DNA of 64,000 bases from Agaribacterium haliotis (GTDB lineage: Bacteria; Pseudomonadota; Gammaproteobacteria; Pseudomonadales; Cellvibrionaceae). Shown piece by piece: positions 7,063 to 22,476 of the stretch (the first letter of the stretch is position 1; each line of letters starts with the position of its first letter). A program made the translations under genes and the position numbers. The stretch lies in NCBI RefSeq assembly GCF_002312815.1, contig NZ_NKQJ01000004.1, forward strand, positions 124,001 to 188,000, read 5' to 3'. The notes under the pieces are model-generated. The model was not told the origin of the DNA and made no database searches. It saw only the letters and a list, made by a program, of their open reading frames with translations.

Positions 7063-9258
7063 ATGAAAGCTGATACAGCCGGACTATTTAGCCGGATGAA
7101 GGACAACCCGGTGATGTTGGCATTGATTGCTATGCTACTCATCTCTGTGGGAGTCATGGCGTACATCGCCTATGTCCTCTTCCAGGACTCAAAACGCGAT
7201 CAGGGTTATCTGCAACTCGTCGCAGATTTGCGGGCTAGCTCGTTCCAGCTGACCTCATTGTCCCGAGATGCAACAGCTGGTGACGAGCAGGCGTTTGAGT
7301 CTCTTTCTCAGGTTGTAAAAGCTATGAGCGAGACTTCTCGTGCTTTGCAATCGGGCGACAATCAAACTCGCTTGCTGCTGAGCAGCGAGCTCTCGGCATA
7401 TGAAGCCGCCTGGAACTCGACTCGCAAGAACGCCACGGTTATCACCGAAAACAAAGATACGATCCTTTTCCTACACAACGTTGCTACAACACTCAACGAA
7501 GCGATTCCCCAGCTGCAGAGTGAGCACGATCTGATTGTGGAAATCCTGCTTGAGAACAACGCACCTGCTGATCAGGTGGCGGTGGCACAGATGCAGAGCT
7601 GGCGTGCAGAGCGTATTGCACGTAACGTCGATAAAATGCTTCGCGGTGGCGGCGATGCAAACCGCGCGGCTGACCAGTTCAACCTCGATGCTAACCTGTT
7701 CGGTAAGGTACTCGCCGGTATGGAAAGTGGCGATGTCGCAATGGATATCAGCCCGATTACTGACCCAGAAGCAAAAGAAAGTTTAACGGAAGTAGCCGAA
7801 CTATTTGGTTTTGTTAGTGGTCAGGTTCGCGATATTTTTGAAGCATCACCAGCGCTCTTCCAGGCTCGTCAGGCAGCTAATGGTATTCTCGATGAAAGTG
7901 CGAACTTACTCGGTGCCCTGACTGCGCTCAGCGACCGCATCGCCAGCCTGCCAACTGAGCGCAAGCTCAATACCGCCGTGCTCGGCATTATGGCTGCGAT
8001 AGCACTTCTGTGTTTGCTCAGTATTGGCTTGTTATTGAACGGTGCTACTAAGCGACGCCTGAAAGAAACGGCCGATACCAACGACCGTAACCAAAACGCA
8101 ATTTTGCGATTACTCGATGAGCTTGCCGACCTCGCAGATGGTGACTTGACCACCACCGCAACCGTAACCGAGGACTTCACCGGTGCGATTGCTGACTCGA
8201 TTAACTACACCATTGACCAACTGCGTATCCTCGTTTCACGAATTAACGATACTTCCGGCCGAGTTGTGGGTTCATCTTCCGACACCCAGCAGACTGCACT
8301 GCACCTCGCCGAAGCTGCTGAGCACCAGGCCCAGGAAATTGCCGGAGCATCTGCCGCGATTAACGAAATGGCAGTAACAATTGACCAAGTATCTGCAAAC
8401 GCCGCCGAATCAGCGGGCGTTGCGGAGCGATCGGTATCGATCGCGAAAAACGGCGCCAAGGTGGTACAGAATACGATCCACGGTATGGATACGATTCGTG
8501 AGCAGATTCAGGACACCTCAAAACGTATTAAACGACTCGGTGAATCATCCCAGGAAATTGGTGACATCGTTGGCCTGATTAACGACATTGCTGACCAGAC
8601 CAACATTCTTGCACTTAACGCGGCAATTCAGGCATCGATGGCGGGTGACGCCGGTCGAGGCTTCGCGGTGGTTGCGGATGAGGTACAGCGACTCGCAGAA
8701 CGTTCTGCAACAGCGACCAAGCAGATTGAATCACTGGTTAAGACGATCCAGAACGATACCAACGAAGCGGTAATCTCGATGGAACAAACCACCTCCGAGG
8801 TGGTACGAGGAGCTCGCCTTGCACAGGATGCGGGTGTTGCCCTGGAAGAGATTGAAACGGTATCTGCAAACCTTGCGGAATTGATTCAAAACATTTCGAA
8901 CGCTGCACGTCAGCAGGCTTCATCAGCCGGTCATATTTCCAATACGATGAACGTAATTCAGGAAATTACTTCACAGACTTCTGCCGGTACCAACGCCACG
9001 GCGAAGTCGATTGGTAATCTCTCTGAGTTGGCGACGGAGCTTAGTGAATCTGTATCGGGCTTTAAGTTACCTGATGAGGTTGAGGCCGAAGAAGAGCTCA
9101 GCGATGAAGCTGACTACGAAGCCGATACCGAGCTAAACGAAGTTGAAGCGCTCGATGATGAAGTTATGGAATTGACTGACGAAGAGATGCTGACCGAATT
9201 CGAAGAGGCTTATGCCGAGGAAATCGGCGAAGAAAGCGACGATCAAGTGCGAGTCTAA
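7063..9258 (+). CDS. pilJ: Methyl-accepting chemoreceptor PilJ
   Basis: Membrane chemoreceptor of Pil-Chp, 731 residues from the ATG at 7063, which is preceded by GGGAG. Order: cytoplasmic start, membrane segment about 16-40, a long periplasmic sensor with PilJ-type helical repeats (about 40-300), second membrane segment about 305-330 (VLGIMAAIALLCLLSIGLLL), HAMP region, then the signalling domain. The hairpin tip has DIADQTNILALNAAIQ and AGRGFAVVADEVQRLAER. The last 60 or so residues are almost all acidic (EAEEELSDEADYEAD and onward), longer than in Pseudomonas PilJ (about 680 residues). pilK follows with a gap of only 9 bases or less. Confidence 0.96.
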   Translation: MKADTAGLFSRMKDNPVMLALIAMLLISVGVMAYIAYVLFQDSKRDQGYLQLVADLRASSFQLTSLSRDATAGDEQAFESLSQVVKAMSETSRALQSGDNQTRLLLSSELSAYEAAWNSTRKNATVITENKDTILFLHNVATTLNEAIPQLQSEHDLIVEILLENNAPADQVAVAQMQSWRAERIARNVDKMLRGGGDANRAADQFNLDANLFGKVLAGMESGDVAMDISPITDPEAKESLTEVAELFGFVSGQVRDIFEASPALFQARQAANGILDESANLLGALTALSDRIASLPTERKLNTAVLGIMAAIALLCLLSIGLLLNGATKRRLKETADTNDRNQNAILRLLDELADLADGDLTTTATVTEDFTGAIADSINYTIDQLRILVSRINDTSGRVVGSSSDTQQTALHLAEAAEHQAQEIAGASAAINEMAVTIDQVSANAAESAGVAERSVSIAKNGAKVVQNTIHGMDTIREQIQDTSKRIKRLGESSQEIGDIVGLINDIADQTNILALNAAIQASMAGDAGRGFAVVADEVQRLAERSATATKQIESLVKTIQNDTNEAVISMEQTTSEVVRGARLAQDAGVALEEIETVSANLAELIQNISNAARQQASSAGHISNTMNVIQEITSQTSAGTNATAKSIGNLSELATELSESVSGFKLPDEVEAEEELSDEADYEADTELNEVEALDDEVMELTDEEMLTEFEEAYAEEIGEESDDQVRV

Positions 9259-9267
9259 TTGTTCGCA

Positions 9268-10128
9268 ATGGCTTGGACTTATGAAGCTGCGCCGGATTTG
9301 AGCGACCAGCAATTTGCTCTTTGGAGCCAGTTGCTGGAAATGCGTGTGGGTGTTCGCCTTGGCCAGCATCAGCGCCAGTTTCTGCAGAGCCAGGTCGGTA
9401 TGCGCATGAGGGAGTTAGGCGAAGAGAGTTTTAGCGACTATTTTCACAGGGTTACAGATGCGCCAAATGCCCAGCTTGAGTGGGCTATCCTTGTCGATCG
9501 CTTAGTGGTCAAAGAGACAACTTTTTTTCGGCACAAACCCTCGTTGAACTATGTTGCCCACTTTCTGCAAGACCGTATTAATGCTCAAAAGCTGGGCTCT
9601 TCTTTTGATATATGGAGCTTGGGTTGTTCAAGTGGTGAAGAGGCTTATTCACTGGCGATGGTTACCAATGAAAGCTTTGAACTTGCGCAGCTGGAGCAAC
9701 AGTTTAGTGTCACTGCGACCGACATCAGCAGGGTCGCAATTTCGCTGGCAAAGGCTGCAACTTATCCCGCGCGCAAATTAGAGTTTGTGCCGGCTTCGTT
9801 TAAGCGCAAATATTTTGTTGAAATGGCGGATGCAAATTACCGCTTTCAACACCCGGTAGTGAGCAAAATGTGTTTTAGTTGCTCCAATATTTTGAACCTA
9901 GATGATATGCCTTCACTAGATTTTGATGTTGTTTACTGCCAAAACCTGCTGGTTTATTTTCAACAGAGCCTTAGGCACAAACTGTTGGATTCTATTGTAA
10001 AAAAAATGAAGCCGGGTGCTTTATTGGTTATTGGCTTGGGTGAAGTGACCAGCTGGAGCAATGATCAATTGCAGCGCATACAACGGCCAGAAGTACAGGC
10101 TTATGTGAAGCCTGTAAGTAACAACTGA
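9268..10128 (+). CDS. pilK: CheR-type chemoreceptor methyltransferase PilK
   Basis: S-adenosylmethionine-dependent methyltransferase that methylates glutamates of PilJ. Motifs: KETTFFRHK in the N-terminal helical domain, the SAM-binding loop IWSLGCSSGEEAYSLAM, ATDISRVAISLAK, and DVVYCQNLLVYF, where CheR proteins usually have CRNVLIYF. The start is uncertain: ATG at 9268 gives 286 residues, while a TTG at 9259 directly after the pilJ stop adds three; neither has a strong ribosome site. It lies between pilJ and chpA, as in Pseudomonas. Confidence 0.94.
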   Translation: MAWTYEAAPDLSDQQFALWSQLLEMRVGVRLGQHQRQFLQSQVGMRMRELGEESFSDYFHRVTDAPNAQLEWAILVDRLVVKETTFFRHKPSLNYVAHFLQDRINAQKLGSSFDIWSLGCSSGEEAYSLAMVTNESFELAQLEQQFSVTATDISRVAISLAKAATYPARKLEFVPASFKRKYFVEMADANYRFQHPVVSKMCFSCSNILNLDDMPSLDFDVVYCQNLLVYFQQSLRHKLLDSIVKKMKPGALLVIGLGEVTSWSNDQLQRIQRPEVQAYVKPVSNN

Positions 10129-10146
10129 GAGGCAAAAGGGTAGGCG

Positions 10147-16903
<6,757 letters not shown>

Positions 16904-16923
<20 letters not shown>

Positions 16924-17839
16924 GATTGAGCGCGCGGCTTTAAGGCTCGGCCTGCTCGCCGATTCGTCATCTGAGCTCGGTGCTCTGGTGGCGGTCGCGC
17001 GTGCGACTTCTCACAAAATAGTTTGTTCGGCTCTGACTCGCTCTTTTTCAGTGCCTCTGCGCGATGATGTCGACGCCTGGGTACTCAGAATTGCTGAGCA
17101 CTGCGATGCCACTGACGCCATTGTCGAGTGGCTCAGTGAACACGACATACCAATGGTCATTCAAGATGTCAGTGCCAGTGCAGCTATTAATGCAGGTGAA
17201 TTTGACAGCAAGTTGCGAGACTGTGTCTCGGCGTATCAAGGCGAGACGCGCCTGCTGTCAAAACCAAGCCAGGTATGGGTTTTAGCGGCGTCCACGGGTG
17301 GGCCGGAAGTGCTCAATCAGTTTTTTAAACTGGTCGATGATGAGCAAGTTAAGCGTTTTGCGTTTGTGATTGCCCAGCATATTGATGTCGGTGGCCTGCC
17401 GGCTTTGTTTGAAAGTTTGGCGCGAAACACGAGCTTGTTATTAAAAAGCTTTGAGCCGGGCATGGCCATTGAAGCCGGTTCTATTTACGTGGTGTCTCCG
17501 GCGCGTGAGTTTAGCTTAAGTGATAGCCAGCGCTTGGTGATGACGGGGGGGGAATGGCGCGGCCCCTATCAGCCTTCAATTAACCAAGTAATTGCCAAGG
17601 TGGCCAAAGCCTTTCGTGCCAAGGCCGGCGCGGTGGTGTTTACCGGCATGGGCGACGACGGCGCCGCGGCGACAAGTTTGCTTCGGGGCTACGGCGGTAA
17701 AGTTGCGATTCAGGAATTTAGCAGTTGCACGGTAGACAGCATGCCGCGCAGTGTTAAAGAGCGCGGTTATGTTAATTTTTGTGGTGATGTAGCGGCTTTA
17801 GCCAACTATATTTCCAAACGAGCTCTTGCTGCTCGATAG
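16904..17839 (+). CDS. chpB: CheB-type methylesterase ChpB
   Basis: Removes methyl groups from PilJ. The C-terminal methylesterase domain (about residues 120-305) has the catalytic triad: Ser in LAASTGGPE, His in IAQHIDVGG and Asp in FTGMGDDGAAA. The N-terminal 110 residues look like a degenerate receiver (LGLLADSSSELG) without a phospho-acceptor Asp in the usual place, as in Pseudomonas ChpB. Start: the GTG at 16904, with AGGA eight bases upstream, overlaps the chpA end by 20 bases; a TTG at 16901 is the alternative. chpC follows after 18 bases. Confidence 0.92.
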
Positions 17840-17857
17840 ACATTTACGGGATAAGTT

Positions 17858-18334
17858 ATGAGTTTAGAAGAACTGGATGACGGCAGCGATATCGGCTGTA
17901 TGATTCTGCCAATGGTAGAATCGAACCTGTTATTGCCAACGGTAACCGTCGCAGAGATGGCGCCGATACAGCCGTTTGATATCAAGCCCAATACGCCGGA
18001 TTGGTTTCTCGGTTATTACCCGTGGCGAAACCTGCGGGTGCCAGTGCTAAGTTATGAAACGCTCAATAACCAGTGTTCGCCAAAATTAAACGCGGATGGC
18101 CGAGTCGCTATTTTAAACAGTACTGGTGTCGACGAAAGTCTGCCTTTTATCAGTTTTTTGAGCCAATCTCTGCCGCGTTCACTGCGCCTTACCCAGGCTG
18201 ATATTGAAAATAATGAGGCACAGCCTGCGCGCGAGTTTGAAATGTTGTCGGTGAATGTGCACGGAGAAGCCCTGCTGGTGCCCGATTTAGAAAAAATTGA
18301 AAAGGCTATTTTAGCTTTGAACCTCAGGCTCTAG
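17858..18334 (+). CDS. chpC: CheW-like protein ChpC
   Basis: 158-residue CheW-like adaptor, last gene of the Pil-Chp operon. In Pseudomonas ChpC links other receptors to ChpA. Visible family features are MILPMVESNLLLPTVTVAEM, DWFLGYYPWRNLRVPVLSYE (the position of the CheW core) and a C-terminal EALLVPDLEKIEKAI. The sequence is more diverged than PilI. chpD and chpE, which follow in P. aeruginosa, are absent: the next gene, hslO, runs the other way and a strong hairpin separates them. Confidence 0.88.
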   Translation: MSLEELDDGSDIGCMILPMVESNLLLPTVTVAEMAPIQPFDIKPNTPDWFLGYYPWRNLRVPVLSYETLNNQCSPKLNADGRVAILNSTGVDESLPFISFLSQSLPRSLRLTQADIENNEAQPAREFEMLSVNVHGEALLVPDLEKIEKAILALNLRL

Positions 18335-18355
18335 CTGGGAGCTCAAATATATCGA

Positions 18356-18405
18356 GCTTTATTTACAGCCGCTGTGCGATCGTTGCCATCGGCTGTAAAT
18401 AAAGC
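18356..18405. terminator. Bidirectional hairpin between chpC and hslO
   Basis: Perfect 16-base inverted repeat: GCTTTATTTACAGCCG (18356-18371) and CGGCTGTAAATAAAGC (18390-18405) with an 18-base loop. It lies in the 78-base gap between the convergent genes chpC and hslO, so it can serve both transcripts. There is no U-run beyond the stem; the AT-rich foot of the stem takes that place. Confidence 0.7.
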
Positions 18406-18412
18406 CCTGGGC

Positions 18413-19306
18413 TCAGTGCTTTTGGCTGAGCTTATCGTGTATTTTCTTCAGTGTTGTTTTGTCAAAGTGGTAGTTCTTGCCGCAAAACTGGCAGCCCATA
18501 TCAATATAACCCTGATCGTCAATAATAGCCTGGACCTCATTCGAGCCCAGAGTTTCAATTGCGCGCAGGCTGCGCTCACTTGAACAGTGGCAGCGAAACA
18601 GTAAGTCTTTGGCTTCAAATACTCTGCAATCGTGCTCGTGAAACAAGCGGTAGAGCAAGGTCGGGTGATCGAGTTCGAAAATTTCTTCGGCTTTAGTTGT
18701 TGCTGCAAGTTGAAGCAATGTTTGCCATTGTTCGCTGCGCGAGCTCGCATCGGTGACCAGTTGTGCGGGTAAGGCCTGAAGGAAAATGCCCCCGGCACTG
18801 TGTTCTGAGGCAAATAGCTTAAAGTACGTAGGCAACTGCTCACTTTGAGTAAAGTAGTGCTCCAGGCAGCTTGCTAAATCGGCGCCATCTAAAGGCACAA
18901 TGCCTTGGTAGCGCTGGCCTTGTGCGGGGTCCATCGTCAAGCTCAGTATGCCGTTACCCAATAAAGCTGCGAGTGGAAGTAAGTCCTTACTATCGTTGCA
19001 TTGTAGGGCAGTTGGGTCTGCGACCTGTGCATAACCGCGAAGATGGCCTTTCTGGTTGCTCTCGGCCATGATCACCGGCAGGGCGCCATCACCCCGAGCC
19101 TGCAGGGTAATCGTACCGTCGAACTTGAGCATCTCCGCAATCAAGGCAACGGCGGCCATAAATTCGCCATAGAGTGGAAGCAGTGCGCTCGGCAGGCCCT
19201 GGGCACTTGTGGCATCCTGAAAGCTCTTTTCGAGAGTGACGATTTCACCGCGTATGTCACTGTTGTCGAATAGAAAGCGGTGCACCTGATCTTTTGTTGC
19301 GCTCAT
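18413..19306 (-). CDS. hslO: Redox-regulated chaperone Hsp33
   Basis: Cytoplasmic holdase chaperone activated by oxidation. 297 residues, typical length. The C-terminal zinc-binding redox switch is intact: CHC in LFRCHCSSERSL and CQFC in IDMGCQFCGKNY. The N-terminal core includes RGEIVTLEKSF, LPLYGEFMAAVALIAEMLKFDG and GILSLTMDP. It is the last gene of yrfG-hslR-hslO, as in E. coli, with a 115-base gap after hslR. It converges with chpC. Confidence 0.97.
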   Translation of the reverse strand: MSATKDQVHRFLFDNSDIRGEIVTLEKSFQDATSAQGLPSALLPLYGEFMAAVALIAEMLKFDGTITLQARGDGALPVIMAESNQKGHLRGYAQVADPTALQCNDSKDLLPLAALLGNGILSLTMDPAQGQRYQGIVPLDGADLASCLEHYFTQSEQLPTYFKLFASEHSAGGIFLQALPAQLVTDASSRSEQWQTLLQLAATTKAEEIFELDHPTLLYRLFHEHDCRVFEAKDLLFRCHCSSERSLRAIETLGSNEVQAIIDDQGYIDMGCQFCGKNYHFDKTTLKKIHDKLSQKH

Positions 19307-19421
19307 GCTTATACCTAGTCATAGCTGGGGGCGCAATTTTGCGCTTTCATCTGTGCTCTGTCGAGCGTTGATCTGAGCAATGAGCTTATCTAGCGTGCCG
19401 GCAGGGTGGTTGTTCAACAGC

Positions 19422-19829
19422 TTAGTCTGAATCTAAAACAGCGCGCTTAAAGCGGTGGATATGGCGCCGTTGGCGCGTATTTGGTTTATTGGCCGGGCGC
19501 TCGCTAAACTGCTGGCTTGCTCGGCGCTGTTCGGCCTGTTCTGCGCGTTTGGCGATACTCTGCTCGGTCTCTTCATAGAGTGTTGCTGCGACCGGCGCTG
19601 GGCCGCGCTTGTCACTAAGGGCGCGGATAAGTACTTCTTTTTCATCCCAGCCCTGGCGCAACACCAGGGTAAGGCCAACCTCAACTTCTTTACTGGCTTT
19701 GATCCGGTGGCCGTCTATATGTACCTTGCCGCCGTCAATGGCTTGTTTGGCCAACGAGCGGGTTTTATAAAAGCGAGCCGCCCACAACCATTTATCTATA
19801 CGGACCTTGCTCAGTGTTTTTTCGCCCAT
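19422..19829 (-). CDS. hslR: Ribosome-associated heat shock protein Hsp15
   Basis: S4-domain RNA-binding protein that rescues 50S subunits carrying stalled nascent chains. 135 residues. The S4 signature is at the N terminus: VRIDKWLWAARFYKTRSLAKQAIDGGKVHIDG, then a basic C-terminal tail (NTRQRRHIHRFKRA). It overlaps the end of yrfG by 19 bases, so the two are translationally linked, and it precedes hslO. Confidence 0.95.
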   Translation of the reverse strand: MGEKTLSKVRIDKWLWAARFYKTRSLAKQAIDGGKVHIDGHRIKASKEVEVGLTLVLRQGWDEKEVLIRALSDKRGPAPVAATLYEETEQSIAKRAEQAEQRRASQQFSERPANKPNTRQRRHIHRFKRAVLDSD

Positions 19830-20497
19830 GTGGCCCCCTCGTTTTGCAGCGGTAGTAGCTCGTCAAAGTCGTTAATACCGATAAAGGGGCTGCTATCGTG
19901 TGCCGGCTTTTGGCTGTCCGGGCGCGTGATACAAACTAAGTGTTTAACACCGTAGTCTTCAGCGCTGCGCAAAATGCGCGGGCTGTCATCGATAAACACA
20001 CTGCGCTCGGGATCAAAGGGCTCTTCAAGCTGCAGTTGTTGCCAAAAGCGTAAATCTTCCTTGGGGCTCTGAAATTGATGTGAGCTGATGATAATGTCCA
20101 GCCAGCGGTCGATCTTAGTGACCTGGAGTTTCAACTCGAGCCCCGCTGGATGACTGTTAGTGATCAGCACCAGCTTTTTGCCGAGCTGTCTGAGCTCTTG
20201 CAGGAAGCGCTCGGCATGAGGGCGAATCTGTATCTTGTGTTTGACCTCGTGTTTGAGCGCGGGTACGTCGAGGCGCATCAATTCAGACCAGTGGTCAAGG
20301 CAGTACCACTGCAGCGTGCCCTCAAGGTTTTTGATCTGCTCGTGAATATGCTTGCGCGCTTGCTCAAGTTCAACGCTGTGACTTTCGGCGTAGCGTTTGG
20401 GTAGGTGATGCAGCCAAAAATAATTGTCGAAGTGTAGGTCGAGCAAAGTGCCGTCCATATCGAGCAGTACAGTATCGATGGTAGACCAGTTAATCAT
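19811..20497 (-). CDS. yrfG: GMP/IMP nucleotidase (HAD superfamily)
   Basis: HAD-family phosphatase of the YrfG type, which dephosphorylates purine 5'-nucleotides. 228 residues. Motif I DMDGTLLDL with both Asp is near residues 12-20; motif II Thr is in LVLITNSHPAGLE; motif III/IV acidic residues are in SVFIDDSPRILRSAEDYG. First gene of yrfG-hslR-hslO and divergent from nudE, an arrangement shared with other gammaproteobacteria. Confidence 0.93.
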   Translation of the reverse strand: MINWSTIDTVLLDMDGTLLDLHFDNYFWLHHLPKRYAESHSVELEQARKHIHEQIKNLEGTLQWYCLDHWSELMRLDVPALKHEVKHKIQIRPHAERFLQELRQLGKKLVLITNSHPAGLELKLQVTKIDRWLDIIISSHQFQSPKEDLRFWQQLQLEEPFDPERSVFIDDSPRILRSAEDYGVKHLVCITRPDSQKPAHDSSPFIGINDFDELLPLQNEGATWAKKH

Positions 20498-20544
20498 GCG
20501 TCTTTATTCAGGGCCTTGTTTTCGTTGTCGCGGCGAAACGGCGT

Positions 20545-20550
20545 TATACT
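20545..20550 (+). promoter_or_regulatory. Probable -10 box of the nudE promoter
   Basis: TATACT, one base from consensus, lies 54 bases before the nudE ATG in the gap between divergent yrfG and nudE. The matching -35 is weak: TCGTTG ends 17 bases upstream. Confidence 0.4.
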
Positions 20551-20603
20551 CTGCGGCCAAGCGAGCAATACGTCTTGATCACATAAGGTAAAAGGAAAGC
20601 ATT

Positions 20604-21152
20604 ATGCCCGAGCTGCCCAAAATACTCACCCGTCGGCCAGTATGCAACGGACGTCTATTTAAGGTCGAGGCTGCTGATATTCGATTCAGCAATGGCGAAG
20701 AGCGGGAATATGAGTATTTGCGATCAGGCTCGACCGCTGCGGTGATTATTGTACCCGTGAATGAAAATAATGAGGTTCTGCTGGTACAGGAATATGGCAT
20801 AGGTGTCGAAGCCTACGAGTGGACACTGCCAAAAGGCAAAGTAGACCCGGGGGAAAGTCACCTTGAGGCCGCCAATCGGGAGCTAAAAGAAGAGGCCGGC
20901 TTTGGTGCACGCGATCTGGTTTTGCTCAAGTGTATGAGCCAGAGCCCAAACTATATGCAGCACTTTACCCAGATAGTGTTGGCGCGCGATCTCTACGCTG
21001 AATCGCTGCCGGGCGACGAACCTGAACCGCTGGCCGTCAGGGCATTTTCGTTAGAGCACTTAAGTGAATTGGTCGCCAGAGAAGATTTGACCGAGGCGCG
21101 CACAATAGCGGCTTTATATCTTGCCAGAGATTGGCTGCAGGCTGAGCGGTAA
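20604..21152 (+). CDS. nudE: ADP compounds hydrolase NudE
   Basis: Nudix hydrolase of the NudE family, which cleaves ADP-ribose, NADH and Ap3A. 182 residues. The Nudix box is complete: GKVDPGESHLEAANRELKEEAGF with the REL-EE metal-binding core. The N-terminal ILTRRPVCNGRLFKVEA and the QSPNYMQHFTQIVLA segment also fit NudE. An AAAGGAAAG ribosome site precedes the ATG. It stands alone on the plus strand opposite yrfG. The usual neighbour cysQ is absent. Confidence 0.94.
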   Translation: MPELPKILTRRPVCNGRLFKVEAADIRFSNGEEREYEYLRSGSTAAVIIVPVNENNEVLLVQEYGIGVEAYEWTLPKGKVDPGESHLEAANRELKEEAGFGARDLVLLKCMSQSPNYMQHFTQIVLARDLYAESLPGDEPEPLAVRAFSLEHLSELVAREDLTEARTIAALYLARDWLQAER

Positions 21153-21309
21153 ACTAGCACTCACCTTGGCAATGACGCTGTAAGTATTATTCAAAATCAA
21201 GCTAAAACAGAGCCTTTTCGTAGCCTGGCGCAATCAAAACTTTGTCTAGACTAAGACTTAGTATTTTGATCACGCCAGTATCTGGCCGTTGACGGAGAGG
21301 TAAGTAACA

Positions 21310-21516
21310 GTGATGTACCGCCAATCTAGCCACAATATTTTGCCGGCGAATCTGGAAGACACGAGTTTGCTCAAATCGCAATTACAGCGCGAAATTCACT
21401 GTCTTGAAATGCAGCTCTCAAAGCTGCGTCGCCGAGATGATTTCCTCGATTTGGTGACTCTGCAGACCTACCAGGAAATGATCAGTTCCCGCCAGGATAT
21501 GCTCGACTCGCTTTAA
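21310..21516 (+). CDS. Small hypothetical protein, coiled-coil
   Basis: 68 residues, no family recognised. The composition is helical and charged, with a heptad-like stretch LLKSQLQREIHCLEMQLSKLRRRDDF, so a short coiled coil is likely. Start: GTG at 21310 or ATG at 21313; a GGAGAGG ribosome site lies 9-12 bases upstream, which argues for a real gene. It stands alone with 157 bases before it and 113 after it. No function is suggested. Confidence 0.6.
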   Translation: MMYRQSSHNILPANLEDTSLLKSQLQREIHCLEMQLSKLRRRDDFLDLVTLQTYQEMISSRQDMLDSL

Positions 21517-21629
21517 ACCCAGCTCGATTTGCTCTAAACCCAATACGGCCCGCGTTTGGCAGCTTATAGGTGCACCGTTACAATAGCGGCGTCAGCTAGT
21601 TTTGCCTGTCTAAAAAAGGCCCAGCCGCA

Positions 21630-21866
21630 ATGAGCGTATTTGATAGACCCAAAGTATTGAAACAAAAAATGCGACAGCGCGTTCGCAATAAAGCGATCAG
21701 TCGTGCGGAAACTCGCATCTTACTTGCCGGACGTAAACCCGAAGAGTTCAGTGAAGATGAACTTGAAATTATTGTTGCCGAAGAAGAAGACAAGCTTTAT
21801 GGCGCAATCAAAGAAAAGGGCTTGATTGCACTTGCCGCCGCACTTGGCTTGGGGTGGTGGCTGTAG
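21630..21866 (+). CDS. Small hypothetical protein with C-terminal hydrophobic tail
   Basis: 78 residues, not recognised. The basic N-terminal half (VLKQKMRQRVRNKAISRAETR) is followed by an acidic stretch (EDELEIIVAEEEDKLYG) and ends in a short hydrophobic segment (GLIALAAALGLGWWL) that could insert in or lie on the membrane. The stop codon is directly followed by the ATG of the next gene, so the two form a unit. Confidence 0.6.
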   Translation: MSVFDRPKVLKQKMRQRVRNKAISRAETRILLAGRKPEEFSEDELEIIVAEEEDKLYGAIKEKGLIALAAALGLGWWL

Positions 21867-22328
21867 ATGTTTAATAAGCTGCTAAAGTGGAGCGTGCTGA
21901 TAGCGATTTGGCGACGCTACGGCGGAATAATAAAAACTGTTCCGCTTGTTTTAATCGTGCTTGTACTTATCTGGACGATGCACAGCGACTTTCTCGCTTA
22001 TGTAAATGTTAGTGATGAACGCAGCTACGTACTGCAGTCATTTTTACTTAAGTGGGGTTTGATACTTGCTGTTGTGTATTTCTATTGGCGCTATTGTCAG
22101 CGTTTGTTGCAGCCTTCCGACCCCAAAACAGCAGCTCGAAGTAAATATCGTAATAACGATCAAAAACAGCACAGCTCAAATTCATCTGCGGCGGCGAATC
22201 AAGCGCAAAGTGATGAATCTGCATCGGCTGTTGATGCCGGTGCTGACAAGAACGACCCCTTTGCTTCAATCCGGGCTAAACCTAAGCTCGATAGAAAAGC
22301 GGATAAAGTACTAAAAAATAAGCGTTAA
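21867..22328 (+). CDS. Hypothetical inner-membrane protein, two segments
   Basis: 153 residues, not recognised. Two predicted membrane segments, about residues 22-40 (IKTVPLVLIVLVLIWTMH) and 60-80 (SFLLKWGLILAVVYFYWRY), are followed by a polar, Ser/Asn-rich cytoplasmic tail. Its ATG abuts the stop of the preceding 78-residue protein without a gap, so they are probably translated together and may act together. No function can be inferred. Confidence 0.6.
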   Translation: MFNKLLKWSVLIAIWRRYGGIIKTVPLVLIVLVLIWTMHSDFLAYVNVSDERSYVLQSFLLKWGLILAVVYFYWRYCQRLLQPSDPKTAARSKYRNNDQKQHSSNSSAAANQAQSDESASAVDAGADKNDPFASIRAKPKLDRKADKVLKNKR

Positions 22329-22476
22329 GGTATTTCTCTGGTGGGGTATTTGCAATTTTTGTGTTTTTGTAAACTTAAAGCATCTGAAATATTTGTGTCA
22401 TTTAACTGCAGCTCTTGAGTAATATTTCACGCCAACAATAAGGCCTCATTTTAATACTTATAATTTGGGGGCACTT

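Noticed and set aside
19331-19344. GCGCAA/TTGCGC inverted repeat upstream of hslO
   Set aside because: Six-base arms with a two-base centre are too short to call a terminator or an operator.
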